Source: Hymenobacter guriensis (GTDB lineage: Bacteria > Bacteroidota > Bacteroidia > Cytophagales > Hymenobacteraceae). From it: 64,000 nt of DNA. The DNA is taken from the NCBI RefSeq assembly GCF_015773195.1, contig NZ_JADWYK010000002.1, positions 496,001-560,000 on the forward strand, read 5' to 3'. Every line of letters begins with the position of its first letter. Position 1 is the first letter of the stretch. The notes beneath the pieces were generated by a model. That model saw nothing but the letters and a program-made list of their open reading frames with translations, was not told the DNA's origin and did not search any database. The position numbers were made by a program, and so were the translations under genes. Below, piece after piece: positions 44,089 through 55,691 of the stretch.

Positions 44089-44490
44089 CTAGCGAGAGAG
44101 AGAGGAGCCGAGCTTGATAAGGATTTTGCCCAGGTGCGTGAGGGGGGCAGTGTAGCCGTTGGCGGCTTCCTCAGCCACTTTGATGGTTTCGGACCCCAGA
44201 CTGGCCAGGGTTTCGGCAATGCTGTGGGAGTCGGTTTCTGAGTTGCTGAGCTGCTCACGCAACAGCACAATTTCCTGCTTGATCTTAGCCAGGCCCGGCC
44301 GCTCACTGGCCAGCAGCACCTCTTCCCAACGGGCTATTTCAGAAAGGCCCCGCTTGCTGTCGGTGCTGGGTACGCCGTCGTTCAGCAGCGCTAAGGTATC
44401 CTCAACCAAAGCCGAGTTCTGCTTGTCGCTAACTTCCAGTGGAATGGTAGGCGTAGGAACGGACTGGGGAGTGGGCGTGATGGAATCCAT
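44089..44490 (-). CDS. Hypothetical soluble protein
   Basis: 133 residues from the ATG at 44490. A Pro/Thr/Ser-rich start of about 20 residues is followed by alternating amphipathic helices (S-A-L-V-E-D-T-L-A-L-L-N-D-G; K-I-K-Q-E-I-V-L-L-R-E-Q-L-S; L-T-H-L-G-K-I-L-I-K-L-G). No signal peptide, Cys or known motif. I do not recognise the family. It faces away from the exosortase locus and has no operon partner. Confidence 0.65.
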   Translation of the reverse strand: MDSITPTPQSVPTPTIPLEVSDKQNSALVEDTLALLNDGVPSTDSKRGLSEIARWEEVLLASERPGLAKIKQEIVLLREQLSNSETDSHSIAETLASLGSETIKVAEEAANGYTAPLTHLGKILIKLGSSLSR

Positions 44491-44742
44491 ACAAATCAGA
44501 AAAGAAAGGTCAGAAGTTACAGGCATATACCTAGGCTGCGGCGGAAAGGTTGACTATGCATCCTGACCGGCTCGGGCAGTCCGGCGCGGCCGCTTATATC
44601 TGCGGGCAAAGTGAGCTGAACCCTCTGAGGTAGCTGTAGCCGTGGTTTCGGCGCTTCGGCCCAAGGCATCCAGGCCCGCGGGTTACCTTTTTCGGCATGC
44701 CTTTATTAAGGCTGAATCTTTCACCAGCCAATCCAAATTGCC

Positions 44743-45036
44743 ATGAAATTCTCCCTGAAATCTGCCCTGGTTGCCGTTGCTTTCGCCGCTTCAATGGCTG
44801 CCTGCACCCAAGCCGAGCAAAACAACGCCGAAGCCGCTGCCGACAGCGCTGCCGCTACCACTGAGGCTGCCGCTGACACCGCTGCCGTAGTAACCGACGA
44901 CGCCGTGGAAGGTGCCGGCCAGGCTACTGAGGCTGCTGCCTCTAACGCGGCTAATGCCACGGAAGCTGCTGCCAACAAAGCTGCTACCGAAACCAAAGAA
45001 GCTGCCGCCGCTGCTAAAGAAGAAGCTGCTCAGTAA
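44743..45036 (+). CDS. Small Ala-rich lipoprotein
   Basis: 97 residues. The signal peptide ends with a lipobox A-A-C (Cys21). The mature part is almost entirely Ala, Glu, Thr and Asp in repeated units such as E-A-A-A-D-S-A-A-A-T-T-E-A-A-A and K-E-A-A-A-A-A-K-E-E-A-A. It is predicted to form a long, acidic, amphipathic helix or coiled coil, comparable in plan to Lpp-like outer-membrane lipoproteins, though not homologous as far as I can tell. It may tether or space the outer membrane from the wall. A strong terminator follows. Confidence 0.85.
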   Translation: MKFSLKSALVAVAFAASMAACTQAEQNNAEAAADSAAATTEAAADTAAVVTDDAVEGAGQATEAAASNAANATEAAANKAATETKEAAAAAKEEAAQ

Positions 45037-45066
45037 TTGCCTGGCGCTCTGGTGCCAACAGCTACA

Positions 45067-45100
45067 AAAAAGCCTCCTGCCGCAAGACAGGAGGCTTTTT
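45067..45100. terminator. Bidirectional terminator
   Basis: A perfect 13-bp stem AAAAAGCCTCCTG/CAGGAGGCTTTTT (45067-45079 with 45088-45100) with an 8-base loop separates the convergent Ala-rich lipoprotein and the unknown helical protein. Confidence 0.88.
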
Positions 45101-45105
45101 CGTTT

Positions 45106-46656
45106 CTAGGCTTCTGGAGTAGCCAATGTATCGGCGGGTGCGGGGCACACCAGCTCGAGCAATACAGAGTAGTAGGCACGGCCCGTCATGCGGGCGCGCA
45201 GCCAGCCGTAGTAGCTTAGGGCTTGCAAATCTTCGCGCACCAATGGCAGGAATGTAGGCAGCGCTTCTACACGCGCAGCAAAGGCCGGCTGCCGGGCCAC
45301 GTCGGGGTCGAGAAGGATGCTGCGCACCAGCTGCAGGTAGCTGGCTACGTAGGCGTACGGGTGCGGCTGGCCCGCAAACCGCTCGTGCAGCAGCCGCTCG
45401 ATGGAGCGCAGCCGGTTCAGGGCCAGATCGTGGTGGCCGAGCTCCAGCTGAATGAGCATTTCGCCCATATTCTTGTTCAGCAGCCATTCCAGGCCCATTT
45501 CCTGCTCGCACCAGTGGTCCGTTTGTCCAATGGTGAGCAGCACCTGGTTGGCTTTCTGAAACAGCCCTTCGGCAAAGTAGTGGAAGCTCAGGCCCAGACG
45601 CGCCGTTAGCTCGTCGCGGTGGGTGAGCGAGGTTTCGGATAACAGCTTGTTCAGCAACGTAATGCTGTCGTTGTTGCGGTGCATAAAGGCGTAAATGGCG
45701 GCCTGCAGAAACGTACAGCGCGGCAGCCACTCGGCGGCGTAGCTGCGCCCACCGGCTGCCAGCAAGGTGTGCATCTGAGCCAGATACTCGGCAGCCTCCG
45801 CAAAGCGGCGCGTGCGGTAGAGGCCGTGCGCAATCATGTACAGCAGCCCTAGTTGGTAGTAGCGGTGGGCTGGAGCAAAGCCGTGGCGCTTTTCCATGAG
45901 GTGGTAGCAGCGCATCACAAAGGGCGTAAACGAGCTGAAGTCGCGGCGCACGAGCATGGCGTTGCGGGCAATGGACATAAGCCGGTAGAGCACGGCCGGG
46001 CGGCGCGCAAATGCCTCCTGCAGCTCGTATTCCCGCAGCACTTCCTGCAAAATCCCGTCAAACGACTCGGCAGCACGGCCTTTCACCCGGGCCTGCCGCA
46101 GCCGGTGCCGAATGATGCTGTCGGCAATGCCGGCCCGCTCCTCTTCATCGGCCAGCTTCTTGTTGAGGTGGCGCCGCCGGATGATGTCGTCGAGGTCTTC
46201 GGTGGCTTCGCGGCTGGCCTGGGCTATCTGGAGATTGTACACGGCGTTGAGCAGCTCAAACTGCTCGTTTTGCTGGGCCTGCTTTTCGGCTTTGCGCAGG
46301 GTGGTCCAGGCCAAGCGGGGCACGCCGGCCTCAAACAGGTACTGGGCTAGCGTGAGCAAGCCGCGCACCGAGGACGCCGTCGTAGGGTCCCGTTGGTGCT
46401 GGCGGAGCAGCAGGTATTCGGTGAGGTGGCGCAGCAGACGCTTACGCAGGGCGTAATAGGCTGTGGCGTTGGGTTCCTGCGGATACAGGTGTGCCAGAAT
46501 CTGCTCGGTAGTGAGCGGCTGGGGCAGCAGCAGCAGCTCGTAGAGGCGCTGGTCCATGCGGCCCTTGTCTTTGCGCCGCTGCCGCTGAATGAACTGGCCG
46601 AACTCGCGCCGCTCATCAACGGAAAAGGTGGCTAACGTGGTCCGTAAATCATCCAT
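45106..46656 (-). CDS. Unrecognised large helical protein
   Basis: 516 residues, ATG at 46656, no signal peptide or membrane segment. The first ~90 residues are basic with a conserved-looking start (MDDLRTTLATFSVDERREFGQFIQRQRRK) and a region L-Y-P-Q-E-P-N-A-T-A-Y-Y-A-L-R-K-R-L-L-R-H-L. The rest is nearly all helical, with hairpins such as R-Y-Y-Q-L-G-L-L-Y-M-I-A-H-G-L-Y-R-T-R-R-F-A-E-A-A-E-Y-L typical of degenerate TPR-like repeats. It could be a scaffold or regulator; I cannot assign a function. It is a single gene with a terminator behind it. Confidence 0.75.
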   Translation of the reverse strand: MDDLRTTLATFSVDERREFGQFIQRQRRKDKGRMDQRLYELLLLPQPLTTEQILAHLYPQEPNATAYYALRKRLLRHLTEYLLLRQHQRDPTTASSVRGLLTLAQYLFEAGVPRLAWTTLRKAEKQAQQNEQFELLNAVYNLQIAQASREATEDLDDIIRRRHLNKKLADEEERAGIADSIIRHRLRQARVKGRAAESFDGILQEVLREYELQEAFARRPAVLYRLMSIARNAMLVRRDFSSFTPFVMRCYHLMEKRHGFAPAHRYYQLGLLYMIAHGLYRTRRFAEAAEYLAQMHTLLAAGGRSYAAEWLPRCTFLQAAIYAFMHRNNDSITLLNKLLSETSLTHRDELTARLGLSFHYFAEGLFQKANQVLLTIGQTDHWCEQEMGLEWLLNKNMGEMLIQLELGHHDLALNRLRSIERLLHERFAGQPHPYAYVASYLQLVRSILLDPDVARQPAFAARVEALPTFLPLVREDLQALSYYGWLRARMTGRAYYSVLLELVCPAPADTLATPEA

Positions 46657-46847
46657 TGCCGGCTTGGATTGTATATAATTTTATTCTCAATAATAAGGAG
46701 AATAACGGAGCATTCCGGCGCCGGAGGCGGTTTTGCGGCCTAATTGATTTTTTACGGCAACCAGCCACTGAGGCCCTGGTGTTAACCTCCGCAGTAAGGC
46801 CGCGTATAGCTCATCAGTACCTTTCCCACCTAACGCTTCTTTCACTT

Positions 46848-47066
46848 ATGGATCTGAACAACAATAACCTGAACGACCGCACGGAGCTGCGTGCCCGCGG
46901 CAACTGGAACGAAATCAAAGGCCAGGCCAAGCAGAAGTGGGGCAACCTCACCGACGACGACCTGGACTACCAGGAAGGCCAGCAAGATGAGTGGTTTGGC
47001 CGCCTGCAGCAGAAAACCGGCGACGCCATTGATGACATCAAAGGCTGGTTCCACCGCACATTCTAG
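46848..47066 (+). CDS. CsbD-family stress protein
   Basis: 72 residues from the ATG at 46848. It has the CsbD signature R-G-N-W-N-E-I-K-G-Q-A-K-Q-K-W-G-N-L-T-D-D-D-L (residues ~17-39) followed by a helix with E-W-F-G-R-L-Q-Q-K-T-G. CsbD-like proteins are small hydrophilic proteins induced by general stress in Bacillus and other bacteria; the molecular role is unknown. The start gives the expected N-terminus. TACCTTTC at 46817-46824, close to the -7 consensus, may be its promoter. A terminator follows before the DUF1206 gene. Confidence 0.9.
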   Translation: MDLNNNNLNDRTELRARGNWNEIKGQAKQKWGNLTDDDLDYQEGQQDEWFGRLQQKTGDAIDDIKGWFHRTF

Positions 47067-47087
47067 CCGACCTGCCTTACGCTTACT

Positions 47088-47130
47088 GCGCCCCGCCCAC
47101 CCCAACCTGGTGAGCGGGGCGCTGCTTTTT
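47088..47130 (+). terminator. Terminator after the CsbD gene
   Basis: A stem of 9 GC-rich pairs (47088-47096 with 47114-47122), extended by CCACC/GGTG, is followed by TTTTT at 47126-47130. Confidence 0.8.
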
Positions 47131-47194
47131 GGCCGTATATCGTCGTTTCGCGTAAGCTCCTACATCTATTCTTTTATTCTTTCACCTTTCTTCC

Positions 47195-48028
47195 ATGTCT
47201 CTCTCCAACTCTATTTCTGCGGCGGTGCCGCACTCGGCTTCCAGCGGCATCCGGGCGCTGGCCCGCTTTGGTTTTGCAGCCAAGGGCATAGTGTATTTGC
47301 TGCTGGGCCTTCTGGCGCTGCTGGCGGCTACCGGCCAACAGGGTGGCCAGACGGCCGACAAAAAGCAAGCTGTACAAACCCTCCAAGGCCTCCCTGGCGG
47401 CTCAGTTTTGCTCGGGCTGGTTGCAGTAGGTCTCCTGGGCTATATCATCTGGCGATTCACACAGGCCTTCCGCGACACCGAAAACAAGGGTTCCAGTGCT
47501 AAAGGCCTGGGGCGGCGCCTGGGCTACGCAGGTAGCGGGCTGCTTTACGCCAGTCTGGCCTGGTACGCGGCGCAGCTGGCCTTCCGGGGCTCGGCCAGTG
47601 GCAGCAGCGGCAGCGCCCAGCAAAGCCTGGTGGCCAAAGCTTTGAGCTGGCCCGCCGGTGAGTGGATTGTTATCATGGTCGGGCTGATTACCATTGGTAG
47701 CGGCTTGTATCAGATTTATCGGGCTTATTCGGGCTCGTTCCAGAAGCACGTAAACAGCGCCGATATTCCGGCCGGCCAGCAGAACATGGTGTACCGCACC
47801 GGTCAGCTGGGCTACACGGCCCGCGGCATCGTAATGGCCATCATCGGTTATTTCTTCGTGCAGGCGGGCCGCCAGCACAGCGCGGCGGCTGCCGGCACCA
47901 CCGACGAGGCCTTTGACCTGCTGGCGGCTATGGGGCCGGTTGTGCTCGGCATTGTGGCGCTGGGTTTAATGGCCTACGGGCTCTATATGCTGGTGCAGGC
48001 AAAATACCCGGTGCTGAATCTGAAATAG
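47195..48028 (+). CDS. DUF1206 membrane protein
   Basis: 277 residues with six TM helices arranged as three internal pairs. Each pair starts with a related motif: R-F-G-F-A-A-K-G-I-V-Y-L-L-L-G near residue 24, R-L-G-Y-A-G-S-G-L-L-Y near 106, and Q-L-G-Y-T-A-R-G-I-V-M near 205. This threefold repeat is the hallmark of DUF1206. No catalytic residues are known for the family and its role is not established. The gene faces the convergent dehydrogenase at 48102, with an inverted-repeat element between them. Confidence 0.92.
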   Translation: MSLSNSISAAVPHSASSGIRALARFGFAAKGIVYLLLGLLALLAATGQQGGQTADKKQAVQTLQGLPGGSVLLGLVAVGLLGYIIWRFTQAFRDTENKGSSAKGLGRRLGYAGSGLLYASLAWYAAQLAFRGSASGSSGSAQQSLVAKALSWPAGEWIVIMVGLITIGSGLYQIYRAYSGSFQKHVNSADIPAGQQNMVYRTGQLGYTARGIVMAIIGYFFVQAGRQHSAAAAGTTDEAFDLLAAMGPVVLGIVALGLMAYGLYMLVQAKYPVLNLK

Positions 48029-48029
48029 G

Positions 48030-48110
48030 GAAATGGTGAGTTCATGTTCTTACTACACCACTTGCGCGGTTAGAACGTTAACTCACCATTTCACCACCTC
48101 ACTATTTCAC
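48030..48110. repeat. 7-8 bp word repeat with inverted arms
   Basis: A perfect 13-bp inverted repeat (48030-48042 with 48080-48092) flanks a 37-base spacer. Read on the minus strand, 48110 back to 48079 is GTGAAATA, GTGAGGTG, GTGAAATG, GTGAGTTA, an 8-bp tandem array that starts inside the last two codons and stop of the dehydrogenase gene. Confidence 0.75.
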
Positions 48111-49316
48111 ATAATCGGCCAAGTATTGGTACCGCTCGGTGAGCTGGCCGCCGCGGGCAATGGTAGCCCGGGCTACCACGTCATCGGTGCCGGCTTCGCC
48201 CAGCAGGTGCGGGAAAACGTTGTCTATTAGCTGGCGGCCGAAGTCCCGGCTGGCGTTGCGGGGCAGCTCGCAGGGCAGGTTATCCACGGCCATAACAGTG
48301 ATGTTGCCGGGCCGCGAGTAAGCAGCTTCCAGCTCGCCGGTCTGGCAGTTGTAGTCGAACGCCGGCTCCTGAATGGTGCTGCTACGCTTGGTGGTTGGGA
48401 TGGAGCCATCCACGTCGCAGGTTACGTCGGCAATGGTGTTGATGCGGAACTCCGGGCGGCGGACGTCCTCTTCCGTGAACAGATGCGGGGCGGCCGGGTG
48501 CCAATAGGCACAGGCAATGAGCAGGTCCGTCACGGGCAGAAAGTTCTGAAACGTCGACTCGTACTCCTGCGGGTTGCGGTGGAAGTCGGGTGTATCCCAC
48601 ACGCGCCCGTCGCGGCGGCGGTTATAGTCGGAGGAGCGCAGCTGGGTGTACACCGGTTCGTTGAAGTCGAGATACAGATAATCGTACACGCTCACGCGCC
48701 GGATGCCCATCCGGTCGAGCACCTCCACGGCGCCCTGGGCCACGCGGCCGGTGCCCGTTACGGCCATTTTGATGGGCGGCAGCTGCTTCACTTTAAAGAA
48801 CTCCTCCTGCATATCCTCCATATCGATGCACTCGTAGGCCGGCTTCAGCTGAAACAGCCCGTGCTTGCGGCCATACGTAAGCAGCCCGTTGTAGGCCCCC
48901 ACAATGCCGGCCCAGCGCCCGAAGGCCACAATCCGCTCCCCTTGCTCATTGGTTAGCAGTTCGTAGTCGATGAGCGTAATATTTTTCTGCAGCACCTGAC
49001 GTAGCAATTCCCGGTTGGCCGGTTGCTTTTTCACGGTGTGCGAGAAAAACAGGTACGTTTTGTCGGGTATCAGCTGGCCGATGGGCACTTCCTTCACGCC
49101 CAGCAGGATGTCGCAGTCGGCCACGTTGGGGCGCACTTCCAGGCCCAGGTCTCGGTACTCCTGGTCGGAAAAGCAGCGGATAGGGCTTTCCTGCACCACA
49201 ATGCGCAGGCCGGGGTACTGGGCCTGCGCTTCGGCGCATTTTTTGGGCGTGAGCGGCACGCGTTTATCGGGCGGGGTTTTGCCTTCGCGAATCAGGCCAA
49301 TGGTAACGGAACGCAT
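48102..49316 (-). CDS. Saccharopine/alanine dehydrogenase-like NAD(P) oxidoreductase
   Basis: 404 residues from the ATG at 49316. The first ~135 residues are an alanine dehydrogenase/PNT-type N-domain ([39 protein letters not shown]). The C-terminal part contains the dinucleotide-binding G-T-G-R-V-A-Q-G-A (~194-202). The arrangement matches the LYS1-type saccharopine dehydrogenase group and related bacterial proteins. Lysine metabolism is plausible, but the substrate is not shown by sequence. It is divergent from gcvP (255-base gap). The 3' end runs into a word-repeat element. Confidence 0.85.
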   Translation of the reverse strand: MRSVTIGLIREGKTPPDKRVPLTPKKCAEAQAQYPGLRIVVQESPIRCFSDQEYRDLGLEVRPNVADCDILLGVKEVPIGQLIPDKTYLFFSHTVKKQPANRELLRQVLQKNITLIDYELLTNEQGERIVAFGRWAGIVGAYNGLLTYGRKHGLFQLKPAYECIDMEDMQEEFFKVKQLPPIKMAVTGTGRVAQGAVEVLDRMGIRRVSVYDYLYLDFNEPVYTQLRSSDYNRRRDGRVWDTPDFHRNPQEYESTFQNFLPVTDLLIACAYWHPAAPHLFTEEDVRRPEFRINTIADVTCDVDGSIPTTKRSSTIQEPAFDYNCQTGELEAAYSRPGNITVMAVDNLPCELPRNASRDFGRQLIDNVFPHLLGEAGTDDVVARATIARGGQLTERYQYLADYVK

Positions 49317-49513
49317 GGAGGAGCTTGGGTGGGTGGAAATCAGCCTCAAATCTGAGCAAATTATTTGGGCCTGCTGTAAGAGTACCCGGCGAGACTTTCC
49401 ATAATACCATTCAACCGCCGGGCACTATCCACGCGGCCGGTGATGTTGCACCGGCGCAAAACAGGCCGAAACTTTTGACGCTTTCCGGGCTTATCCATGA
49501 AGCCTTTTCGCGC

Positions 49514-49521
49514 TACCTTTG
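49514..49521 (+). promoter_or_regulatory. -7 element of gcvP (TACCTTTG)
   Basis: Exact TAnnTTTG match, 49 bases before the gcvP ATG at 49571; it argues against the upstream open frame from 49325. I see no glycine-riboswitch-like fold in 49317-49570. Confidence 0.55.
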
Positions 49522-49570
49522 CTATGGCTCTTCGCGGGGCCCGTTTGTTGCCACCCTCAACCATCCTTTT

Positions 49571-52498
<2,928 letters not shown>

Positions 52499-52514
52499 GG
52501 CTTGAAGCAAATGA

Positions 52515-52548
52515 AAAAGGCCCCGCAACGATTGTTGCGGGGCCTTTT
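52515..52548. terminator. Terminator after gcvP
   Basis: A perfect 15-bp stem AAAAGGCCCCGCAAC/GTTGCGGGGCCTTTT (52515-52529 with 52534-52548) with a GATT loop. The flanking A and T runs let it work in both directions, for gcvP and the convergent lipoprotein gene at 52597. Confidence 0.88.
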
Positions 52549-52596
52549 CAGTTACTGGGCTTATACTTTAGGCTCTGCAGCGTAGCCAGTAGAAGC

Positions 52597-52890
52597 CTAC
52601 TTGCTAAAGCACTGACGCTGCACGTAGCCGGTATAGGTTTTACCGTCTTTCACCACGCGGGCCTTCATGAAATAGTAGTCAACGGTGTCCGTGACCTGCA
52701 CTTCGGAGCCAGCCGTGATGGTCAGCAGCTGGGGCGAGGTCTTGGTCATGCCATCATACAGGATACACTCCACGATGGTATTGTGGGCTACAGGGTCACG
52801 ATCAGGCTTGGTGGAAGTGGTACTTTCGGAGGCAGTAGTACAGGAAGCAAAGGCTCCTACGAGGCCGGAAAAAAGCAAAAGTCGACGCAT
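52597..52890 (-). CDS. Small lipoprotein, SH3-like
   Basis: 97 residues from the ATG at 52890, which opens a lipoprotein signal with lipobox A-S-C (Cys17). After a Ser/Thr-rich linker the chain shows short strands (V-E-C-I-L-Y-D-G, L-L-T-I-T-A-G-S-E-V-Q-V-T-D-T, Y-F-M-K-A-R-V-V-K-D-G-K-T-Y-T-G-Y-V) resembling a bacterial SH3 or similar small barrel. The function is unknown. The upstream part of the longer frame (to 53043) lacks a signal and is rejected. Convergent with gcvP. Confidence 0.75.
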   Translation of the reverse strand: MRRLLLFSGLVGAFASCTTASESTTSTKPDRDPVAHNTIVECILYDGMTKTSPQLLTITAGSEVQVTDTVDYYFMKARVVKDGKTYTGYVQRQCFSK

Positions 52891-53103
52891 AACGCTGGAG
52901 AAGGTGAGGAATATCGGTGAAAGATAAGACGAAAGGCATTTTTTGAAAACAAATTGTTTCATTCCAAGAGAATGGCCCAGGCCCAACGGAACGCCGCAGC
53001 TACCGGAATTGTTAGAATACAGCCGCCTAGTACGCTTTTTCACCTGTTCAGGTTGAATGCCAGCCTGGACGGGCGGTATAAAAACATTTCTTCTTTACTT
53101 CTC

Positions 53104-53703
53104 ATGCCCGTCAATATGTCCAAGTTCCTGCGTTTTTTCTCCCGGCCGGTAGCGCTGGCTGCGGTAGCCCTGCTGCTGGGTAGTGCCGGGTGCGCTACTA
53201 CCAGCCGCGTCGGCGTTACTTCTGACTTCGACCACGCCGTCAATTTTCGTACGTACAAAACCTGGGCCTGGTACCCGCAGCAGCCCACCGACGCGGAGGG
53301 TGGCCCAGCCCAGGGTTACAACTCCTTTCTCGATCAGCGCATCCGCAAGGCCGTGGAAATGGAGATGAACAAAAAAGGCCTCACACTGACGGATAAAAAC
53401 CCCGATGTGTACGTGGCTTACAGCGCCAAGGTAGAAGACAAGCAGCGCGTCGACCCGGCCTTCAACTCGCCCTACGCCTACCGCTGGTACGGTTACGGCT
53501 ACGGGATGCCGTCGCGCGTGAATGAGTACAAAGCCGGCACCGTCATCATTGATGTGGTGGACGCCCAGCGCAAGCAGCTTGCCTGGCGCGGACACGGCCA
53601 GGCCCAGGTACAGGACCAGTCCATTTCGGAGCAGGAAGTGTACCGCATTGTTGGCAGTGTGCTGGGCAACTATCCTCCCCAGGACAACCAGGCCCAGCGG
53701 TAA
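53104..53703 (+). CDS. DUF4136 lipoprotein
   Basis: 199 residues from the ATG at 53104, or 195 from the second ATG at 53116. A lipobox ending S-A-G-C follows a hydrophobic segment; then the typical DUF4136 start T-S-D-F-D-H-A-V-N-F-R-T-Y-K-T-W-A-W. The core continues with D-Q-R-I-R-K-A-V-E-M-E-M-N-K-K-G and D-V-Y-V-A-Y, then a Tyr/Gly-rich loop and a strand G-T-V-I-I-D-V-V-D. It is a predicted periplasm-facing outer-membrane lipoprotein of unknown role. A perfect palindromic terminator follows. Confidence 0.9.
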   Translation: MPVNMSKFLRFFSRPVALAAVALLLGSAGCATTSRVGVTSDFDHAVNFRTYKTWAWYPQQPTDAEGGPAQGYNSFLDQRIRKAVEMEMNKKGLTLTDKNPDVYVAYSAKVEDKQRVDPAFNSPYAYRWYGYGYGMPSRVNEYKAGTVIIDVVDAQRKQLAWRGHGQAQVQDQSISEQEVYRIVGSVLGNYPPQDNQAQR

Positions 53704-53729
53704 TGGTCTTTGCAAACCTGCTTACTAGC

Positions 53730-53763
53730 AAAAGAGCCTGCCTCATATGAGGCAGGCTCTTTT
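53730..53763. terminator. Palindromic bidirectional terminator
   Basis: A 34-bp perfect palindrome (17 + 17, AAAAGAGCCTGCCTCAT and its complement) ends in TTTT and begins with AAAA. It separates the DUF4136 gene and the convergent lipA. Confidence 0.85.
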
Positions 53764-53791
53764 ATTTTCATTTTCCGTACAGTAACCCGGC

Positions 53792-54697
53792 TTAGATCGG
53801 TACGTTCACGTGGCGCTCGGCGTGGTAGCTGGAGCGCACCAGCGGGCCGCTTTCCACGTACTTCAGGCCGCGGCGCAGCCCTTCCTCGCGGTAGTGCGCG
53901 AACAGGTCGGGGTGAATAAACTCGGCAACTTCGAGGTGGCGCTTGGTGGGCTGCAGGTACTGGCCCAGCGTCAGAATGTCGAGGCCGTTGGCTACGAGGT
54001 CGTCCATGGCCTGGTACATTTCCTCCGGGGTTTCGCCCAGGCCCAGCATGATACCGGACTTGGTGCGCTTGCCCGCGGCCTTGGTCCGGCGGATTTGCTC
54101 CAGGCTGCGGTCGTACTTGGCCTGCGGACGTACGAGACGGTAGAGGCTGCCTACAGTTTCCACGTTGTGCGACACCACCTCCTGCCCGCCAGCAATCATT
54201 AAGTCCAGGGCTTCCCAGTTAGCTTTCACGTCGGGAATCAGGGTTTCGATGGTGGTTTCGGGGCTAAGCTGCTTGATGCGCACTACTGTTTCGTGCCAGA
54301 TACTGGCGCCCCGGTCCTTGAGCTCGTCCCGGTTCACGCTGGTAATCACAGCGTGCTTCACGCCCATCAGCTGAATGGCTTCGGCTACGCGGCGGGGCTC
54401 GTCGGTATCGTACTCGGTGGGGCGCCCGGTAGCTACGGCACAGAACGAGCAGGAGCGCGTGCAGATGTTGCCCAGAATCATGAAAGTAGCCGTACCGGCG
54501 CCCCAGCACTCACCCATGTTGGGGCAGTTGCCGCTTTCGCAGATCGTGTGCAGCTTATGCTCGTCTACCAGACGACGCACGTTGGCGTACTCGCGGCCCA
54601 CGGGCAGTTTCACGCGTAGCCAGTCGGGTTTGCGGGGTTTGGCGGGTGCCACAGCCTCGGGCTGCACAATGGGCAGCGTCAGCAACATATCATCCAT
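53792..54697 (-). CDS. lipA: Lipoyl synthase
   Basis: 301 residues. This radical-SAM enzyme inserts two sulfurs into octanoyl groups on carrier lysines (GcvH and E2 proteins). The auxiliary [4Fe-4S] cluster ligands are Cys53, Cys58 and Cys64 ([12 protein letters not shown]), and the radical-SAM CX3CX2C motif is Cys79, Cys83 and Cys86. The terminal R-S-S-Y-H-A motif that supplies the unusual Ser ligand is present near the end. The substrate GcvH is encoded at 27046. A -7 element four bases before the ATG points to a leaderless mRNA. Confidence 0.97.
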   Translation of the reverse strand: MDDMLLTLPIVQPEAVAPAKPRKPDWLRVKLPVGREYANVRRLVDEHKLHTICESGNCPNMGECWGAGTATFMILGNICTRSCSFCAVATGRPTEYDTDEPRRVAEAIQLMGVKHAVITSVNRDELKDRGASIWHETVVRIKQLSPETTIETLIPDVKANWEALDLMIAGGQEVVSHNVETVGSLYRLVRPQAKYDRSLEQIRRTKAAGKRTKSGIMLGLGETPEEMYQAMDDLVANGLDILTLGQYLQPTKRHLEVAEFIHPDLFAHYREEGLRRGLKYVESGPLVRSSYHAERHVNVPI

Positions 54698-54701
54698 ACG
54701 G

Positions 54702-54709
54702 CAAAGGTA
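54702..54709 (-). promoter_or_regulatory. -7 element placing lipA on a leaderless transcript
   Basis: On the minus strand TACCTTTG is followed by CCGT and the ATG of lipA, almost identical to the dut promoter (TACCTTTG, CCGC, ATG). Transcription would start at or next to the start codon. Confidence 0.6.
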
Positions 54710-54781
54710 GGAGGCAGCCCGCAGTTCTTCGCAGTCGGCGGGGCACCTTCGCCAGGAGTGGCGCCAGATGCGCCCGGCTGA

Positions 54782-55591
54782 CTATTTGCGGGTGCCGATG
54801 TAAATCGTGAGGTAAACCGAGGTGAAGTATTTATTGTTCAACTGGGCGGCATCCACGGAATTGGAGCCTAGAATGGACAGCTGTTTGGGATAAGCTTCAA
54901 ACAGAAATCCGGTTTCTACCCCCGCAATGGCGTCGCGGTAGCGGCCGTATTCAAACGTAAGCGCACCGCGCACGTGCCCCCCAATCTGAGGCTTTACTTC
55001 ACTGGCCCCGCTGAAGAGAGGGGCCCGGTCGTAGATAAAGATGTCTTCCGGTGGGTGCTTGTCCGGGTCGTACTGCTCGGCCCGAATGTCTTCCGCGCCG
55101 ATAGGACGACCGGTGTTGTCGCGCTTGGTGTAGTCGTAGTAAATGTAATAAGGCATCATCAGCGCCACCGACGGCCCGGCGGAGGCCAGGGCGCTTACCT
55201 GCACCCCGGAGTCGGGAGCCTTGCGGAAGACAACCCGCTGGGCGCCTACCGATGGGCGGAGCACAAAGGCATAGTTCATCTTGCCCGGCACGTAAATGCC
55301 GCCCGAGTACAGATTTTGCAGCCGCTGCTCTTTCGGGTGCTTTACCTCCACCGCCTCAAGCATCCAGAACCGCGACCAGTCGGTGGAAATCATGCGGGTA
55401 GAGCGGAACATGGCGCCCCCGATCATGCCCCCGTTGGTGTTGAAGTTGACGCCGTACGTTAGCTCCCGCTGAAACGTGGGCGCATCGGAAGCCGCGGTGC
55501 TGGTGCGGCGGGCCTGGGCCTGCGCCGCCGTGCTGCCCACGGCCAGCAGCCCAAGTATTCCCCCCAAAATCCGGAAACGCAAAGCGCCCAT
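54782..55591 (-). CDS. Predicted outer-membrane beta-barrel protein
   Basis: 269 residues from the ATG at 55591, which gives a good signal peptide (MGALRFRILGGILGLLAVG, cleaved after AQA); starts at 55612 or 55642 are possible but weaken it. The mature protein shows alternating strands with aromatic belts, for example F-Q-R-E-L-T-Y-G-V-N-F-N-T-N-G-G, and ends in a strand YFTSVYLTIYIGTRK. A small outer-membrane barrel of unknown function is the best description. It is 84 bases upstream of lipA on the same strand, so the two could be co-transcribed although lipA has its own promoter. Confidence 0.8.
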   Translation of the reverse strand: MGALRFRILGGILGLLAVGSTAAQAQARRTSTAASDAPTFQRELTYGVNFNTNGGMIGGAMFRSTRMISTDWSRFWMLEAVEVKHPKEQRLQNLYSGGIYVPGKMNYAFVLRPSVGAQRVVFRKAPDSGVQVSALASAGPSVALMMPYYIYYDYTKRDNTGRPIGAEDIRAEQYDPDKHPPEDIFIYDRAPLFSGASEVKPQIGGHVRGALTFEYGRYRDAIAGVETGFLFEAYPKQLSILGSNSVDAAQLNNKYFTSVYLTIYIGTRK

Positions 55592-55691
55592 AGCGTAGCT
55601 AAATTCTCTCATCTGATGATGGCGGCCCCGCTGGGCCAGCACTGGTCGAAAGTACGTAAATTTACTGCCTTTCAGTTAGCCCTTTTTTCCT

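Noticed and set aside
49317..49570. Possible glycine riboswitch before gcvP
   Set aside because: No paired aptamer-like conserved core could be found by eye, and the -7 element leaves only about 45 bases of leader.
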